NCBI GenBank assembly: GCA_017962235.1
Contig: JAGCVS010000004.1
Location: 172,465 to 236,464 of the forward strand
Direction of reading: 5' to 3'
Length of the DNA stretch: 64,000 nt
Source of the DNA: Bacteroidales bacterium
GTDB lineage: Bacteria > Bacteroidota > Bacteroidia > Bacteroidales > UBA932
Shown here one piece after another: positions 1 through 8,704 of this stretch. A program made the translations under genes and the position numbers. The notes under the pieces were generated by a model. It ran no database searches. It saw only the letters and a program-made list of their open reading frames with translations, and had not been told where the DNA came from. Every line of letters starts with the position of its first letter. Position 1 is the first letter of the stretch.

Positions 1-178
1 CAGCCTTGTGAAGCGCCTCCACAACCGCGGGCGCCAGAGGACGGGTAACGTCGCCGGTGCCCAGGCTGATTACGCTGGCATTCTTGTGTGCCGATTTGAA
101 TGCCGCCACCTTGCGGGCGACATCGGCAAACAGGTAATTGCCGGGTAACTTAAGGAAGTGTTCGTTAACAAGTGCCAT
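1..178 (-). CDS. dapL: LL-diaminopimelate aminotransferase, N-terminal part (runs off the window)
   Basis: The reverse strand from ATG at 178 encodes about 59 residues beginning [20 protein letters not shown] and continuing to a [20 protein letters not shown] segment, which is the recognisable N-terminus of class I/II PLP-dependent LL-DAP aminotransferase. The enzyme converts tetrahydrodipicolinate and glutamate directly to LL-diaminopimelate, bypassing the succinylase/acetylase steps. The PLP lysine and most of the protein lie outside the window. The start overlaps the last 14 bases of dapF, so the pair is translationally coupled and catalyses consecutive steps (DapL makes LL-DAP, DapF epimerises it). 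Identification is by family recognition; the remainder cannot be judged. Confidence 0.85.
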   Translation of the reverse strand, partial: MALVNEHFLKLPGNYLFADVARKVAAFKSAHKNASVISLGTGDVTRPLAPAVVEALHKA

Positions 179-1025
179 ATTCGATATTGCCTTCAAATAC
201 AAATTCGGCCGGACCCGACAGGTACACATGTCCCGAAGGGGGATTCCAGTCTATTTCAAGGTCACCGCCGTCCATCGCAACCGTCACCTTCTTGGATGCG
301 CGGCCGGTGAGTGATGCCGCCACCGCAGTTGCGCAGGCGCCGGTTCCGCACGCTTTGGTAACACAGCTGCCGCGCTCCCATACCCGGGTCACAATCCGCT
401 CCGGAGAGGCCACCGTTGCAAATTCAATGTTGCAGCGGCGGGGGAATACCGGGCTTTTCTCAAGCGCCGCACCGTACTTTTCTACATCCAGGGTAGCCGC
501 ATCGGTCACAAAGGTAACAAAATGTGGATTACCCATAGATATGAACATCCCTTTAAATGTGCGGCCTTCTGCATCAATCGTGAATTCCTTGCCCGGGACG
601 CCGCAGAACTGCTCCCGGCATTCAAAGGCAGGCTCTAGCATATCCACGGTGACACTCTCCACGCGGGTTGGATCAACGCCGTTCACCTTTATCCAGAGGT
701 TTTTGATTCCCGATGCCGTCTGCAGCAGTATCAAGGTTTTGCGACAGAGCCCTTTTTCGTAGAGATATTTACCTATGCATCTGGCAGCATTGCCGCACAT
801 ATCGGCTTCACTGCCGTCGGCATTGAATATCCGCATGGAAAAGTCTGCCTTCTTGCCGTCGCCCTTCGCTATCAGCACCAGCCCGTCGCCTCCGATGCCT
901 TTGTTACGGTCGCTCCACTCCACCGCCAGACGTGCCGGATCGGGGATATCGATACCGGTGGCATCGATGTAGATGTAGTCGTTTCCGGCGCCTTGCATCT
1001 TGGTAAAATGGAGAGTCCGCTTCAT
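165..1025 (-). CDS. dapF: Diaminopimelate epimerase
   Basis: 286 residues, normal family length. It epimerises LL-DAP to meso-DAP in the cytoplasm for lysine and peptidoglycan synthesis by a two-cysteine acid/base mechanism. Both catalytic cysteines are visible: Cys77 in [10 protein letters not shown] and Cys226 in KACGTGACA. The N-terminal QGAGNDY and the GGDGL segment (about residues 45-49) are also typical. The ATG at 1025 is supported by a well-spaced Bacteroidetes-type promoter just upstream (1044-1074). The 3' end overlaps the dapL start by 14 bases, so dapF-dapL form an operon reading out of the window. Confidence 0.95.
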   Translation of the reverse strand: MKRTLHFTKMQGAGNDYIYIDATGIDIPDPARLAVEWSDRNKGIGGDGLVLIAKGDGKKADFSMRIFNADGSEADMCGNAARCIGKYLYEKGLCRKTLILLQTASGIKNLWIKVNGVDPTRVESVTVDMLEPAFECREQFCGVPGKEFTIDAEGRTFKGMFISMGNPHFVTFVTDAATLDVEKYGAALEKSPVFPRRCNIEFATVASPERIVTRVWERGSCVTKACGTGACATAVAASLTGRASKKVTVAMDGGDLEIDWNPPSGHVYLSGPAEFVFEGNIEYGTC

Positions 1026-1043
1026 GGTTTAATTATCCGGTTG

Positions 1044-1074
1044 CAAGTTTAAGCAGTTGGATGTTATTATCAAA
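1044..1074 (-). promoter_or_regulatory. Predicted sigma-ABfr promoter of dapF-dapL
   Basis: On the minus strand there is TTTG (1074-1071), exactly 19 bases, then TAAACTTG (1051-1044). This matches the Bacteroidetes primary-sigma consensus TTTG-N19-TAnnTTTG with one mismatch in the -7 box. The predicted transcript would begin around 1039 and reach the dapF ATG at 1025 with a short leader. Confidence 0.6.
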
Positions 1075-1114
1075 TGAAAAGGCCCGGTTTCTTTCCTTGA
1101 TAATCATCAATTGT

Positions 1115-1133
1115 TTTCAGTTTGTAACTGAAA
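1115..1133. promoter_or_regulatory. 19-bp perfect palindrome between dapF and gltB (possible operator)
   Basis: TTTCAGTT-TGT-AACTGAAA is an 8-bp perfect inverted repeat with a 3-base centre in the divergent dapF/gltB intergenic region. It lies upstream of both predicted promoters. No T-run follows on either strand, so it is not a terminator; the size and symmetry fit a dimeric regulator site. Function is inference only. Confidence 0.35.
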
Positions 1134-1250
1134 TGGCACTAATCGTTTAAAATCGGATGTCAGGATATCGTTATAATTCAGAATTTCTTCATACTCAAAA
1201 ATGGTTGATAATTAATGCGTACACGCGGGAGGGCGCGATACACTATTGTT

Positions 1251-1258
1251 TATTTTTG
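1251..1258 (+). promoter_or_regulatory. Predicted -7 box upstream of gltB
   Basis: TATTTTTG matches TAnnTTTG exactly and ends 27 bases before the ATG at 1286. No good TTTG is seen at the expected -33 distance. The box lies inside the longer open frame that could start at 1157, which argues for the downstream start. Confidence 0.45.
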
Positions 1259-1285
1259 CAGCGGTTAACCAGATTGCGGACGATT

Positions 1286-4200
1286 ATGAGCAGTAGTTTT
1301 CAAGGTCTTTACAACAGCAGCTGGGAACACGACAGCTGCGGCGTCGGGATGGTTGTCAATATCCACGGCGGCAAAACCCATCAACTTGTAGATGATGCAC
1401 TCAAAGTGCTGGAGAACATGCGCCACCGCGGCGCCGAGATTGGCAAGGACGGCGACGGCGCCGGTATCATGGTGCAGATTCCGCACGAGTTTATCCTCCT
1501 CTCCGGCATCCCGGTTCCGGAAAAGGGAAAGTACGCCACCGGACTGGTGTTTCTCCCCAAGGAGAGCAAACGGCAGCAGGAGATACTCGCAATAATCATT
1601 GAAGAGATTGAGCGGGACGGCCTGCTGCTTATGCATCTGCGTCAGGTTCCCACAAACCCGGAGTGCCTGGGAGAAAGGGCGCTGGCCACCGAGCCGGATA
1701 TCAAGCAGATATTTATAACAGGCGTGCCGGACGATAAGGTGGAAGTATTCCCGCGAATCCTGTACGTGCTACGCAAAAGAATAGAGAAGCGGGTAAAAGA
1801 CAAGGATTTCTATTTCTGTTCCCTGAGCAATTCCAGTATAGTGTACAAAGGTATGTTCTCCAGCATACAGTTGCGGCAGTTCTATCCCGACCTTACCAGC
1901 CCATATTTCACAAGCGGACTGACCGTGGTGCACTCCAGGTTCAGCACCAATACTTTCCCTACATGGTCGCTGGCACAGCCGTTCCGCCTGTTGGCGCACA
2001 ACGGCGAAATCAACACCATCAGGGGGAACAGGGGATGGATGAAGGCGAGAGAGAGCGTGCTGAGCAGCGAGGCGCTGGGCGATATAAGCGTAATCTCCCC
2101 GGTTATTCAGCCGGGCATGTCAGACTCCGCAAGTCTGGACAATGTACTGGAATTCTTCATGATGAGCGGCATGAGTCTGCCGCATGCAATGGCGCTGCTG
2201 ATACCCGAATCTTTCAACGACAAGAACCCTATTCCGGAGGATCTTAAGGCGTTTTATGAATATTACTCCATACTGATGGAGCCATGGGACGGCCCCGCGG
2301 CGCTGCTGTTCTCCGACGGCCGGTTTGCCGGCGGAATGCTAGACCGCAACGGCTTGCGTCCGGCCCGTTACACCATCACCAAGAGCGACACCATGGTGGT
2401 GGCCTCTGAAGTTGGCGTGATGGATTTTGACCCCGCGCAGGTGGTGGAGAAAGGGCGGCTTCAGCCGGGCAAGATACTGCTGATAGATACGCAGGAGGGA
2501 AAGATTTACTACGACGGCGAGATAAAGCGCACCCTGGCGGCGGAACATCCCTACCGGCAGTGGCTCTCAACCAACCGCATCCAGCTTGAAAAGCTGCACA
2601 GCGGCCGTCATGCAGACAACTCCGTGCCCGACCTGCTCTCCAAAGAGCTGATGTTCGGTTTTGGAGAGGAAGACGTATCGGCAACAATAATCCCGATGGC
2701 CACCACTGCACAGGAGCCTACCGCATCCATGGGTAACGATACTCCGCTTGCAGTGATATCCAAGAAGCCGCAGATTTTCTTCGACTACTTCCGCCAACAG
2801 TTTGCCCAGGTTACCAACCCCGCCATAGACTCCATCCGTGAAAGCCTGGTGATGAGCCTTCAGGAATACATCGGCAGGGTAGGCGCAGGCATCCTGAACC
2901 CCGACGAGAGCAACTGCAAGATGGTGCGGCTGCCCCATCCGATACTGAACAACAACCAGCTGGATATCCTCTGCAACATCAGATACAAAGGCTTCAACAC
3001 CATCAAGCTCCCCATGACCTTCACCGGCGATCTGGGCAGTGCCCTGGACAAGCTTTGCAGGGATGCCGAACGCAGCGTGGACGAAGGTTACAACTACATT
3101 ATCCTCTCTGACCGTACTGTTGATGAGACCCACATCGCCATCCCCAGTCTGCTGGCGGTATCGGCCGTGCACCACTATCTGATTGCCGCCGGCAAACGCG
3201 TGCAAACTGCGCTGATTGTGGAGAGCGGAGAAATCAAAGAGACGATGCACGCGGCTCTGCTGCTGGGATACGGCGCATCCGCCCTCTGTCCATATATGGT
3301 ATTTGCCGTACTGGACGATTTGGTAAAGCAGGGCAAGATACAGGAGGATTACAATACGGCTGAGGCAAATTACATCAAGGCTGTATGCAAGGGTCTGCTC
3401 AAGATAATGGCCAAGATGGGCATCTCCACCATCCGCAGTTACCGCGGCGCAAAGATATTTGAGAGTGTCGGGCTTGGCGAAGCTTTGCTCCGCAAGTATT
3501 TCGGCACCGAAATCAGCACAGTGGGAGGCGCCGGCCTGGAGAAGATAGCCGACGATGCAAAAGCCTTCCACGCTCTGGCTTACCAGCCCCCGATGAACGG
3601 ACTGCTGCCCAACATGGGACGCTTCCACTGGCGTAAAGACGGTATCCGTCACGCCTGGAACCCGGAGACAATAGCAAAGCTGCAGCTGGCCTGCCGCACC
3701 GGCAGTTACAGTCGTTTCAAAGAGTTCTCTGCCCTTGCAGATAACAAGACAGAACCGATATTCATAAGGGATTTCATGGGCATCAAGTCCAATCCCATTC
3801 CAGTAGATGAAGTGGAACCGGTAGAGAGCATCGTAAAGCATTTTGTAACCGGAGCCATGTCGTTTGGCGCGCTGAGCATTGAGGCGCACGAGACAATTGC
3901 GCTGGCAATGAACAAGCTGGGCGCCCGCAGCAACACCGGCGAGGGAGGAGAGGATTCCACCCGTTACCACTCAGAAGTTGACGGGGTGAGCCTCAGCAGC
4001 AAAACCAAGCAGATTGCTTCCGGCCGCTTTGGCGTCACCACAGAATATCTTGTCAATGCAGAAGAGCTGCAGATAAAGGTTGCACAGGGGGCAAAGCCCG
4101 GCGAGGGCGGTCAGCTGCCCGGCTTCAAGGTGAACGAGATTATTGCAAAGACGCGTAATTCCATCCCCGGAATCTCCCTGATTTCACCGCCGCCCCACCA

Positions 4201-5716
4201 TGATATCTACTCTATAGAAGATCTGGCACAGCTGATATTCGACCTGAAGAATGTCAATCCAAAGGCCAAGGTCAGCGTAAAGCTTGTATGTGAAAGCGGG
4301 GTGGGCACCATCGCCGCCGGTGTGGCAAAGGCCAAGGCAGACCTGATTGTGCTCAGCGGCGCGGAGGGTGGCACCGGCGCAAGTCCCGCCTCAAGCATGC
4401 GGTACGCCGGCATCCCGCCCGAGATTGGCCTTTCTGAGGCGCAGCAGACTCTGGTGCGCAACGGCCTGCGCGGCCAGGTGCGCCTTCAGGTGGACGGCCA
4501 GATAAAGACGGGTCGCGACGTAATTCTGATGGCCCTTCTGGGCGCCGACGAGTTCGGCTTCGGTACCGCCGCCCTGATAGTGCTGGGGTGCGTGATGATG
4601 CGCAAATGCAGCCTGAATACCTGCCCTATGGGTGTCGCCACCCAAGATCCCAAACTGCGGGGGCACTTCATGGGAAAGGTAGAACATCTGGTAAACTATT
4701 TCACTTTCCTGGCACAGGAGGTCCGCGAGTATCTCGCACAGATGGGCCTGCATTCCATAGACGAAGCTGTGGGCCGCACAGACCTGATAGAGGCTGCGCC
4801 GTCCCCGCTTGATTTCGGACGGCTGCTATATAAGGAGAGCGGTATTGGACATCATACAGAAGACAAGCCGTTTGTTCTGGACAGCGTGTTGGACAGAAGG
4901 CTGATTGCTTCATGCTCCGGCGCTATTGAAAAGGGAGAAGAGGTCTCGCTGGACTTTGCGATCAAGAACACCGACCGCGCTACCGGAGCGATGCTTTCCG
5001 GCGAAATCGCTTCCAAATACGGCAGTGCCGGTTTGGCAGACGAAACCATCAATATAAAGTTCAAGGGTTCCGCCGGCCAGTCGTTCGGGGCCTTCCTGGT
5101 AAAGGGGGTGAACTTCAAGCTGGAAGGTGAAACCAATGACTATTTTGGCAAAGGGCTCAGCGGTGGCAGGATAGCCATTTTGCCGCCCCGTGGCAGCAGT
5201 TTTGCCGCAGAGGACAATATCATAGCGGGCAACACAGGCCTCTACGGAGCCACCTCCGGCGAACTTTATGTGAACGGCAAGGTTGGCGAAAGGTTTGCCG
5301 TGCGCAACTCGGGCGCCATCGCAGTGATAGAGGGAGCCGGCGACCACTGCTGCGAATACATGACCGGAGGCCGCGTTGTGGTGCTTGGCGAGACCGGGCG
5401 CAACTTCGCAGCCGGTATGAGCGGCGGCGTGGCCTACGTCTGGAACAAGAAGGGCGACTTTGACTACTTCTGCAACATGGATATGGTTGAAATCAATCTG
5501 GTTGAAGAGGCGCAGTACCGCAAGGAACTGCACGAACTCATCCGGCAGCATTACCGGTATACAGGTTCCATGCTGGCTCGCACCATGCTGGACAACTGGC
5601 CGCGGTATGTGGATGAATTCATCCAGATAGTGCCCATCGAATACAAACGGGTTCTGCAGGAAGAGCAGATGCGCAAACTGCAGCAGAAGATTGCAGAAGT
5701 TCAACGCGATTATTAA
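1286..5716 (+). CDS. gltB: Glutamate synthase, large (alpha) subunit
   Basis: 1476 residues from ATG 1286, close to the E. coli enzyme. It releases ammonia from glutamine and transfers it to 2-oxoglutarate, giving two glutamates with electrons from GltD. Order of domains: class II glutamine amidotransferase with the nucleophile Cys18 in HDSCGVG after a short propeptide; central domain; FMN-binding synthase domain; a 3Fe-4S site seen as C-x5-C-x4-C in CVMMRKCSLNTC; C-terminal GXGXG beta-helix domain. An in-frame ATG at 1157 would add 43 residues unlike the family and would place the predicted -7 box (1251-1258) inside the gene, so 1286 is preferred. First gene of the gltB-gltD-pyrG-asnB-purF-like cluster. 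Confidence 0.96.
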   Translation: MSSSFQGLYNSSWEHDSCGVGMVVNIHGGKTHQLVDDALKVLENMRHRGAEIGKDGDGAGIMVQIPHEFILLSGIPVPEKGKYATGLVFLPKESKRQQEILAIIIEEIERDGLLLMHLRQVPTNPECLGERALATEPDIKQIFITGVPDDKVEVFPRILYVLRKRIEKRVKDKDFYFCSLSNSSIVYKGMFSSIQLRQFYPDLTSPYFTSGLTVVHSRFSTNTFPTWSLAQPFRLLAHNGEINTIRGNRGWMKARESVLSSEALGDISVISPVIQPGMSDSASLDNVLEFFMMSGMSLPHAMALLIPESFNDKNPIPEDLKAFYEYYSILMEPWDGPAALLFSDGRFAGGMLDRNGLRPARYTITKSDTMVVASEVGVMDFDPAQVVEKGRLQPGKILLIDTQEGKIYYDGEIKRTLAAEHPYRQWLSTNRIQLEKLHSGRHADNSVPDLLSKELMFGFGEEDVSATIIPMATTAQEPTASMGNDTPLAVISKKPQIFFDYFRQQFAQVTNPAIDSIRESLVMSLQEYIGRVGAGILNPDESNCKMVRLPHPILNNNQLDILCNIRYKGFNTIKLPMTFTGDLGSALDKLCRDAERSVDEGYNYIILSDRTVDETHIAIPSLLAVSAVHHYLIAAGKRVQTALIVESGEIKETMHAALLLGYGASALCPYMVFAVLDDLVKQGKIQEDYNTAEANYIKAVCKGLLKIMAKMGISTIRSYRGAKIFESVGLGEALLRKYFGTEISTVGGAGLEKIADDAKAFHALAYQPPMNGLLPNMGRFHWRKDGIRHAWNPETIAKLQLACRTGSYSRFKEFSALADNKTEPIFIRDFMGIKSNPIPVDEVEPVESIVKHFVTGAMSFGALSIEAHETIALAMNKLGARSNTGEGGEDSTRYHSEVDGVSLSSKTKQIASGRFGVTTEYLVNAEELQIKVAQGAKPGEGGQLPGFKVNEIIAKTRNSIPGISLISPPPHHDIYSIEDLAQLIFDLKNVNPKAKVSVKLVCESGVGTIAAGVAKAKADLIVLSGAEGGTGASPASSMRYAGIPPEIGLSEAQQTLVRNGLRGQVRLQVDGQIKTGRDVILMALLGADEFGFGTAALIVLGCVMMRKCSLNTCPMGVATQDPKLRGHFMGKVEHLVNYFTFLAQEVREYLAQMGLHSIDEAVGRTDLIEAAPSPLDFGRLLYKESGIGHHTEDKPFVLDSVLDRRLIASCSGAIEKGEEVSLDFAIKNTDRATGAMLSGEIASKYGSAGLADETINIKFKGSAGQSFGAFLVKGVNFKLEGETNDYFGKGLSGGRIAILPPRGSSFAAEDNIIAGNTGLYGATSGELYVNGKVGERFAVRNSGAIAVIEGAGDHCCEYMTGGRVVVLGETGRNFAAGMSGGVAYVWNKKGDFDYFCNMDMVEINLVEEAQYRKELHELIRQHYRYTGSMLARTMLDNWPRYVDEFIQIVPIEYKRVLQEEQMRKLQQKIAEVQRDY

Positions 5717-5731
5717 CAAGGAGGCAAGGCA

Positions 5732-7078
5732 ATGGGAAATCCGAAAGCATTCATGGAGGTTGCTCGGCAGGAGGCCGGGTACCGTCCCTTACACGACAGG
5801 GTTCTGGATTTTGGAGAGGTAGAGCAGACACTCAACACCAAGGACCGCCGCACGCAGGCATCGCGTTGCATGGACTGCGGTGTGCCGTTCTGTCACTGGG
5901 CCTGCCCCCTGGGGAACAAGGCTCCCGAATGGAACGACGCGCTATACAAGGGGGAATGGGAACTTGCATACCGCTTGCTTTCTTCAACCAATCCCTTCCC
6001 GGAGTTTACAGGCAGGGTATGTCCCGCACTGTGCGAGAAAGCATGTGTTCTGAATCTGTTCAACCATGAACCCACCACCAACCGCGAGAATGAAGCGGCC
6101 ATTACGGAGGGCGCATTCAGGGAGGGGTTCGTGCCGGTCCGCACTCCGGTCAGGAACGGCAAGAATGTCGTCGTGATAGGTGCAGGCCCTTCCGGCCTGG
6201 CGGCTGCGGACGCCCTGAACATGAAAGGATACACCGTAACGGTGTTTGACCGCAACGAAGCCCCCGGCGGACTGCTGCGCTACGGCATCCCCAACTTCAA
6301 ACTGAACAAGGCGATAATTGACCGTCGTCTGGATATCCTCCGCAAAGAGGGAATCGAGTTCAAGTGCGGCAGTACCGTTGAATGCAACGAGGCGTTTGCT
6401 TCTCAGTACGATGCGGTTGTGATAGCCACCGGCACTCCCGTACCGCGCGATCTGAAAGTGCCCGGACGCGAACTTAAGGGGGTTCATTTCGCACTTGAAA
6501 TCCTCTCGCAGCAGAACCGCGTACTGGCAGGTATGGAGTTCTCCAAGGACGAGCGTATCACCGCCAAGGGCAAGGATGTGTTGGTAATTGGCGGCGGTGA
6601 CACCGGCAGCGACTGTATCGGTACGGCCCATCGTCAGGGGGCGAAGAGCGTCACCCAGATAGAGATAATGCCGCGCCCGGCAGAAGGTCCGGATGACCCG
6701 AATAATCCATGGCCAAACTTCCCGCGCACATTCAAGACGACATCGTCTCATGAAGAGGGCTGTGTCCGCCGCTGGAATATCAATACGCTGGAATTCCTTG
6801 GAGAAAACGGCGCTCTCACCGGAGTAAAGGTGCAGGAAATAGACTGGAAACCCAATCCGGAGGGAGACAGGCCGCTGATGGTAGAGAAGGGTGAGCCGGA
6901 GATAATCAAGGCAGAGCTGGTGCTGCTGGCAATGGGCTTCTTCAAGCCGGAGCATCCTGCATATCCGGAAAACGTATTTATCTGCGGCGATGCCGCCAAC
7001 GGTCCGTCCCTGGTAGTGAGGGCCATGTCCAGCGGCAGGGAGGCTGCGAACAAAGTAGAATCGTACTTGAGCAAATAA
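5732..7078 (+). CDS. gltD: Glutamate synthase, small (beta) subunit
   Basis: 448 residues. It takes electrons from NAD(P)H through FAD and iron-sulfur clusters to GltB. N-terminal cysteine motifs for two 4Fe-4S clusters are visible (CMDCGVPFCHWACP at about 47-60 and CPALCEKAC at about 97-105). They are followed by an FAD dinucleotide-binding motif (GAGPSGLAAADAL, near 151) and a second Rossmann motif (GGGDTGSDC) for NAD(P). It starts 15 bases after gltB, so the two subunits are co-transcribed. Confidence 0.95.
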   Translation: MGNPKAFMEVARQEAGYRPLHDRVLDFGEVEQTLNTKDRRTQASRCMDCGVPFCHWACPLGNKAPEWNDALYKGEWELAYRLLSSTNPFPEFTGRVCPALCEKACVLNLFNHEPTTNRENEAAITEGAFREGFVPVRTPVRNGKNVVVIGAGPSGLAAADALNMKGYTVTVFDRNEAPGGLLRYGIPNFKLNKAIIDRRLDILRKEGIEFKCGSTVECNEAFASQYDAVVIATGTPVPRDLKVPGRELKGVHFALEILSQQNRVLAGMEFSKDERITAKGKDVLVIGGGDTGSDCIGTAHRQGAKSVTQIEIMPRPAEGPDDPNNPWPNFPRTFKTTSSHEEGCVRRWNINTLEFLGENGALTGVKVQEIDWKPNPEGDRPLMVEKGEPEIIKAELVLLAMGFFKPEHPAYPENVFICGDAANGPSLVVRAMSSGREAANKVESYLSK

Positions 7079-7084
7079 TATTAT

Positions 7085-8692
7085 ATGGCATCCACAAAGT
7101 ATATATTCGTCACCGGCGGTGTGGTAAGCAGCCTTGGCAAAGGCATTATATCGTCTTCCATAGGCAAACTGCTGCAGGCCCGCGGGTTCAAGATCACCAT
7201 CCAGAAGTTTGACCCTTACATAAACATCGATCCCGGCACCCTGAACCCATATGAGCACGGCGAGTGCTACGTGACCGCAGACGGTATGGAGACCGATTTG
7301 GACCTGGGTCATTACGAACGCTTTACCGGCATCCGCACCACCCGCCACAACACCCAGACCACCGGCCGCATTTACAAGGCTGTGATAGACAAGGAGCGCA
7401 GCGGAGAGTATCTGGGTCACACTATCCAGGTAGTGCCCCATATCACAGACGAAATCAAGCGGCGCATCCGCTATCTTGGAGAAACCGCCGGCTACGACTT
7501 TGTGATAACCGAGATTGGCGGCACAATAGGCGATATAGAGAGCGCGCCGTTTTTGGAGGCGATACGACAGATGAAGTGGGAGATGGGGTGCGATGCGGTG
7601 TGCATCCACCTTACCTACGTGCCTTACATCAAGGCGGCAGACGAGCTCAAGACCAAGCCCACGCAGCACAGCGTGAAGGAGCTGCAGGCCAACGGAATCC
7701 AGCCCGACATACTGATCCTGCGCACGGAGAAACATCTGGACGACCATCTTCGCGCAAAGGTGGCCGGTTTCTGCAATGTGGACCTGGAGTGCGTGATTCA
7801 AAGCGAAGACCTCCCCAGTATTTATGAGGTGCCGGTGAACATGCAGAAGCAGGGACTGGATGCCGCCATTATGCGTAAGATGGGCATCCCGGTGGGGGAG
7901 ACTCCGCAGCTGGGGGCTTGGAACCGCTTCCTGCAGATGCGCCGCGAAGCCACCGAAACCGTCAATATCGGTCTGGTGGGTAAATACGACCTTCAGGATG
8001 CATACAAGAGCATCAGCGAGAGCCTGAGCCATGCCGCCACTTACAATAACAGAAAAATACACATCACATTTATCAATTCGGAACGACTGGAAGAAGATGA
8101 CGCCCCTTCATGGGATACGCTTAAGAATCAGGACGGTCTGGTAATCTGTCCCGGTTTCGGACAGCGCGGCATCCAGGGCAAGATAATGGCTGCGAGATAT
8201 GCCCGGGAGCACGATGTGCCTTGCTTTGGCATCTGTTTGGGAATGCAAATGATGGTTATAGAGTTCGCCCGCGACGTGCTGGGCTATGCCGATGCTGATA
8301 GCACCGAGATGAATCCTGACACCTCTCACAATGTAATAGATTTGATGGAAGAGCAGAAGAGCGTCACCCAGATGGGCGGCACCATGCGTCTTGGAGAATA
8401 TCCCTGCGTGATACGTCCCGGCAGCCGCGCGGCTGAGGCATACGAGGGTGCAGACAATATCCGCGAGCGCCACCGCCATCGCTACGAATTCAACAACGCC
8501 TATCGCAAAAAATACGAGTCGGCAGGTATGCAGTGCGTGGGTGTCAACCCTGATGCGGACTTGGTGGAGATGGTGGAGATACCGCAGCATAAGTGGTATA
8601 TCGGCACCCAGTTCCACCCTGAATATTCATCCACAGTGCTCCATCCGCACCCGCTCTTCATGAGCTTCATAAAGGCCTCAATCAAAGAATAA
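7085..8692 (+). CDS. pyrG: CTP synthase (glutamine-hydrolysing)
   Basis: 535 residues, full family length. It aminates UTP to CTP using ATP and glutamine. The N-terminal synthetase domain begins KYIFVTGGVVSSLGKGI with the ATP-binding loop. The C-terminal class I glutaminase domain has the nucleophile elbow PCFGICLGMQ and a late TQFHPEY (His/Glu of the triad). The start lies 6 bases after gltD, so it is almost certainly in the same transcript; it consumes glutamine like most of its neighbours. Confidence 0.97.
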   Translation: MASTKYIFVTGGVVSSLGKGIISSSIGKLLQARGFKITIQKFDPYINIDPGTLNPYEHGECYVTADGMETDLDLGHYERFTGIRTTRHNTQTTGRIYKAVIDKERSGEYLGHTIQVVPHITDEIKRRIRYLGETAGYDFVITEIGGTIGDIESAPFLEAIRQMKWEMGCDAVCIHLTYVPYIKAADELKTKPTQHSVKELQANGIQPDILILRTEKHLDDHLRAKVAGFCNVDLECVIQSEDLPSIYEVPVNMQKQGLDAAIMRKMGIPVGETPQLGAWNRFLQMRREATETVNIGLVGKYDLQDAYKSISESLSHAATYNNRKIHITFINSERLEEDDAPSWDTLKNQDGLVICPGFGQRGIQGKIMAARYAREHDVPCFGICLGMQMMVIEFARDVLGYADADSTEMNPDTSHNVIDLMEEQKSVTQMGGTMRLGEYPCVIRPGSRAAEAYEGADNIRERHRHRYEFNNAYRKKYESAGMQCVGVNPDADLVEMVEIPQHKWYIGTQFHPEYSSTVLHPHPLFMSFIKASIKE

Positions 8693-8704
8693 AACAAAGC
8701 TGTT

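Noticed and set aside
1157..1285. N-terminal extension of gltB from ATG 1157
   Set aside because: The extra 43 residues do not belong to the family and contain the predicted -7 box; the amidotransferase cysteine needs a short propeptide.
2567..3970. Minus-strand open frame opposite gltB
   Set aside because: Entirely inside gltB, which is unambiguous.
5984..8062. Long open frame on the minus strand (about 690 codons) opposite gltD and pyrG
   Set aside because: It lies opposite two certain enzyme genes, has no family resemblance and reflects codon bias of the real strand.
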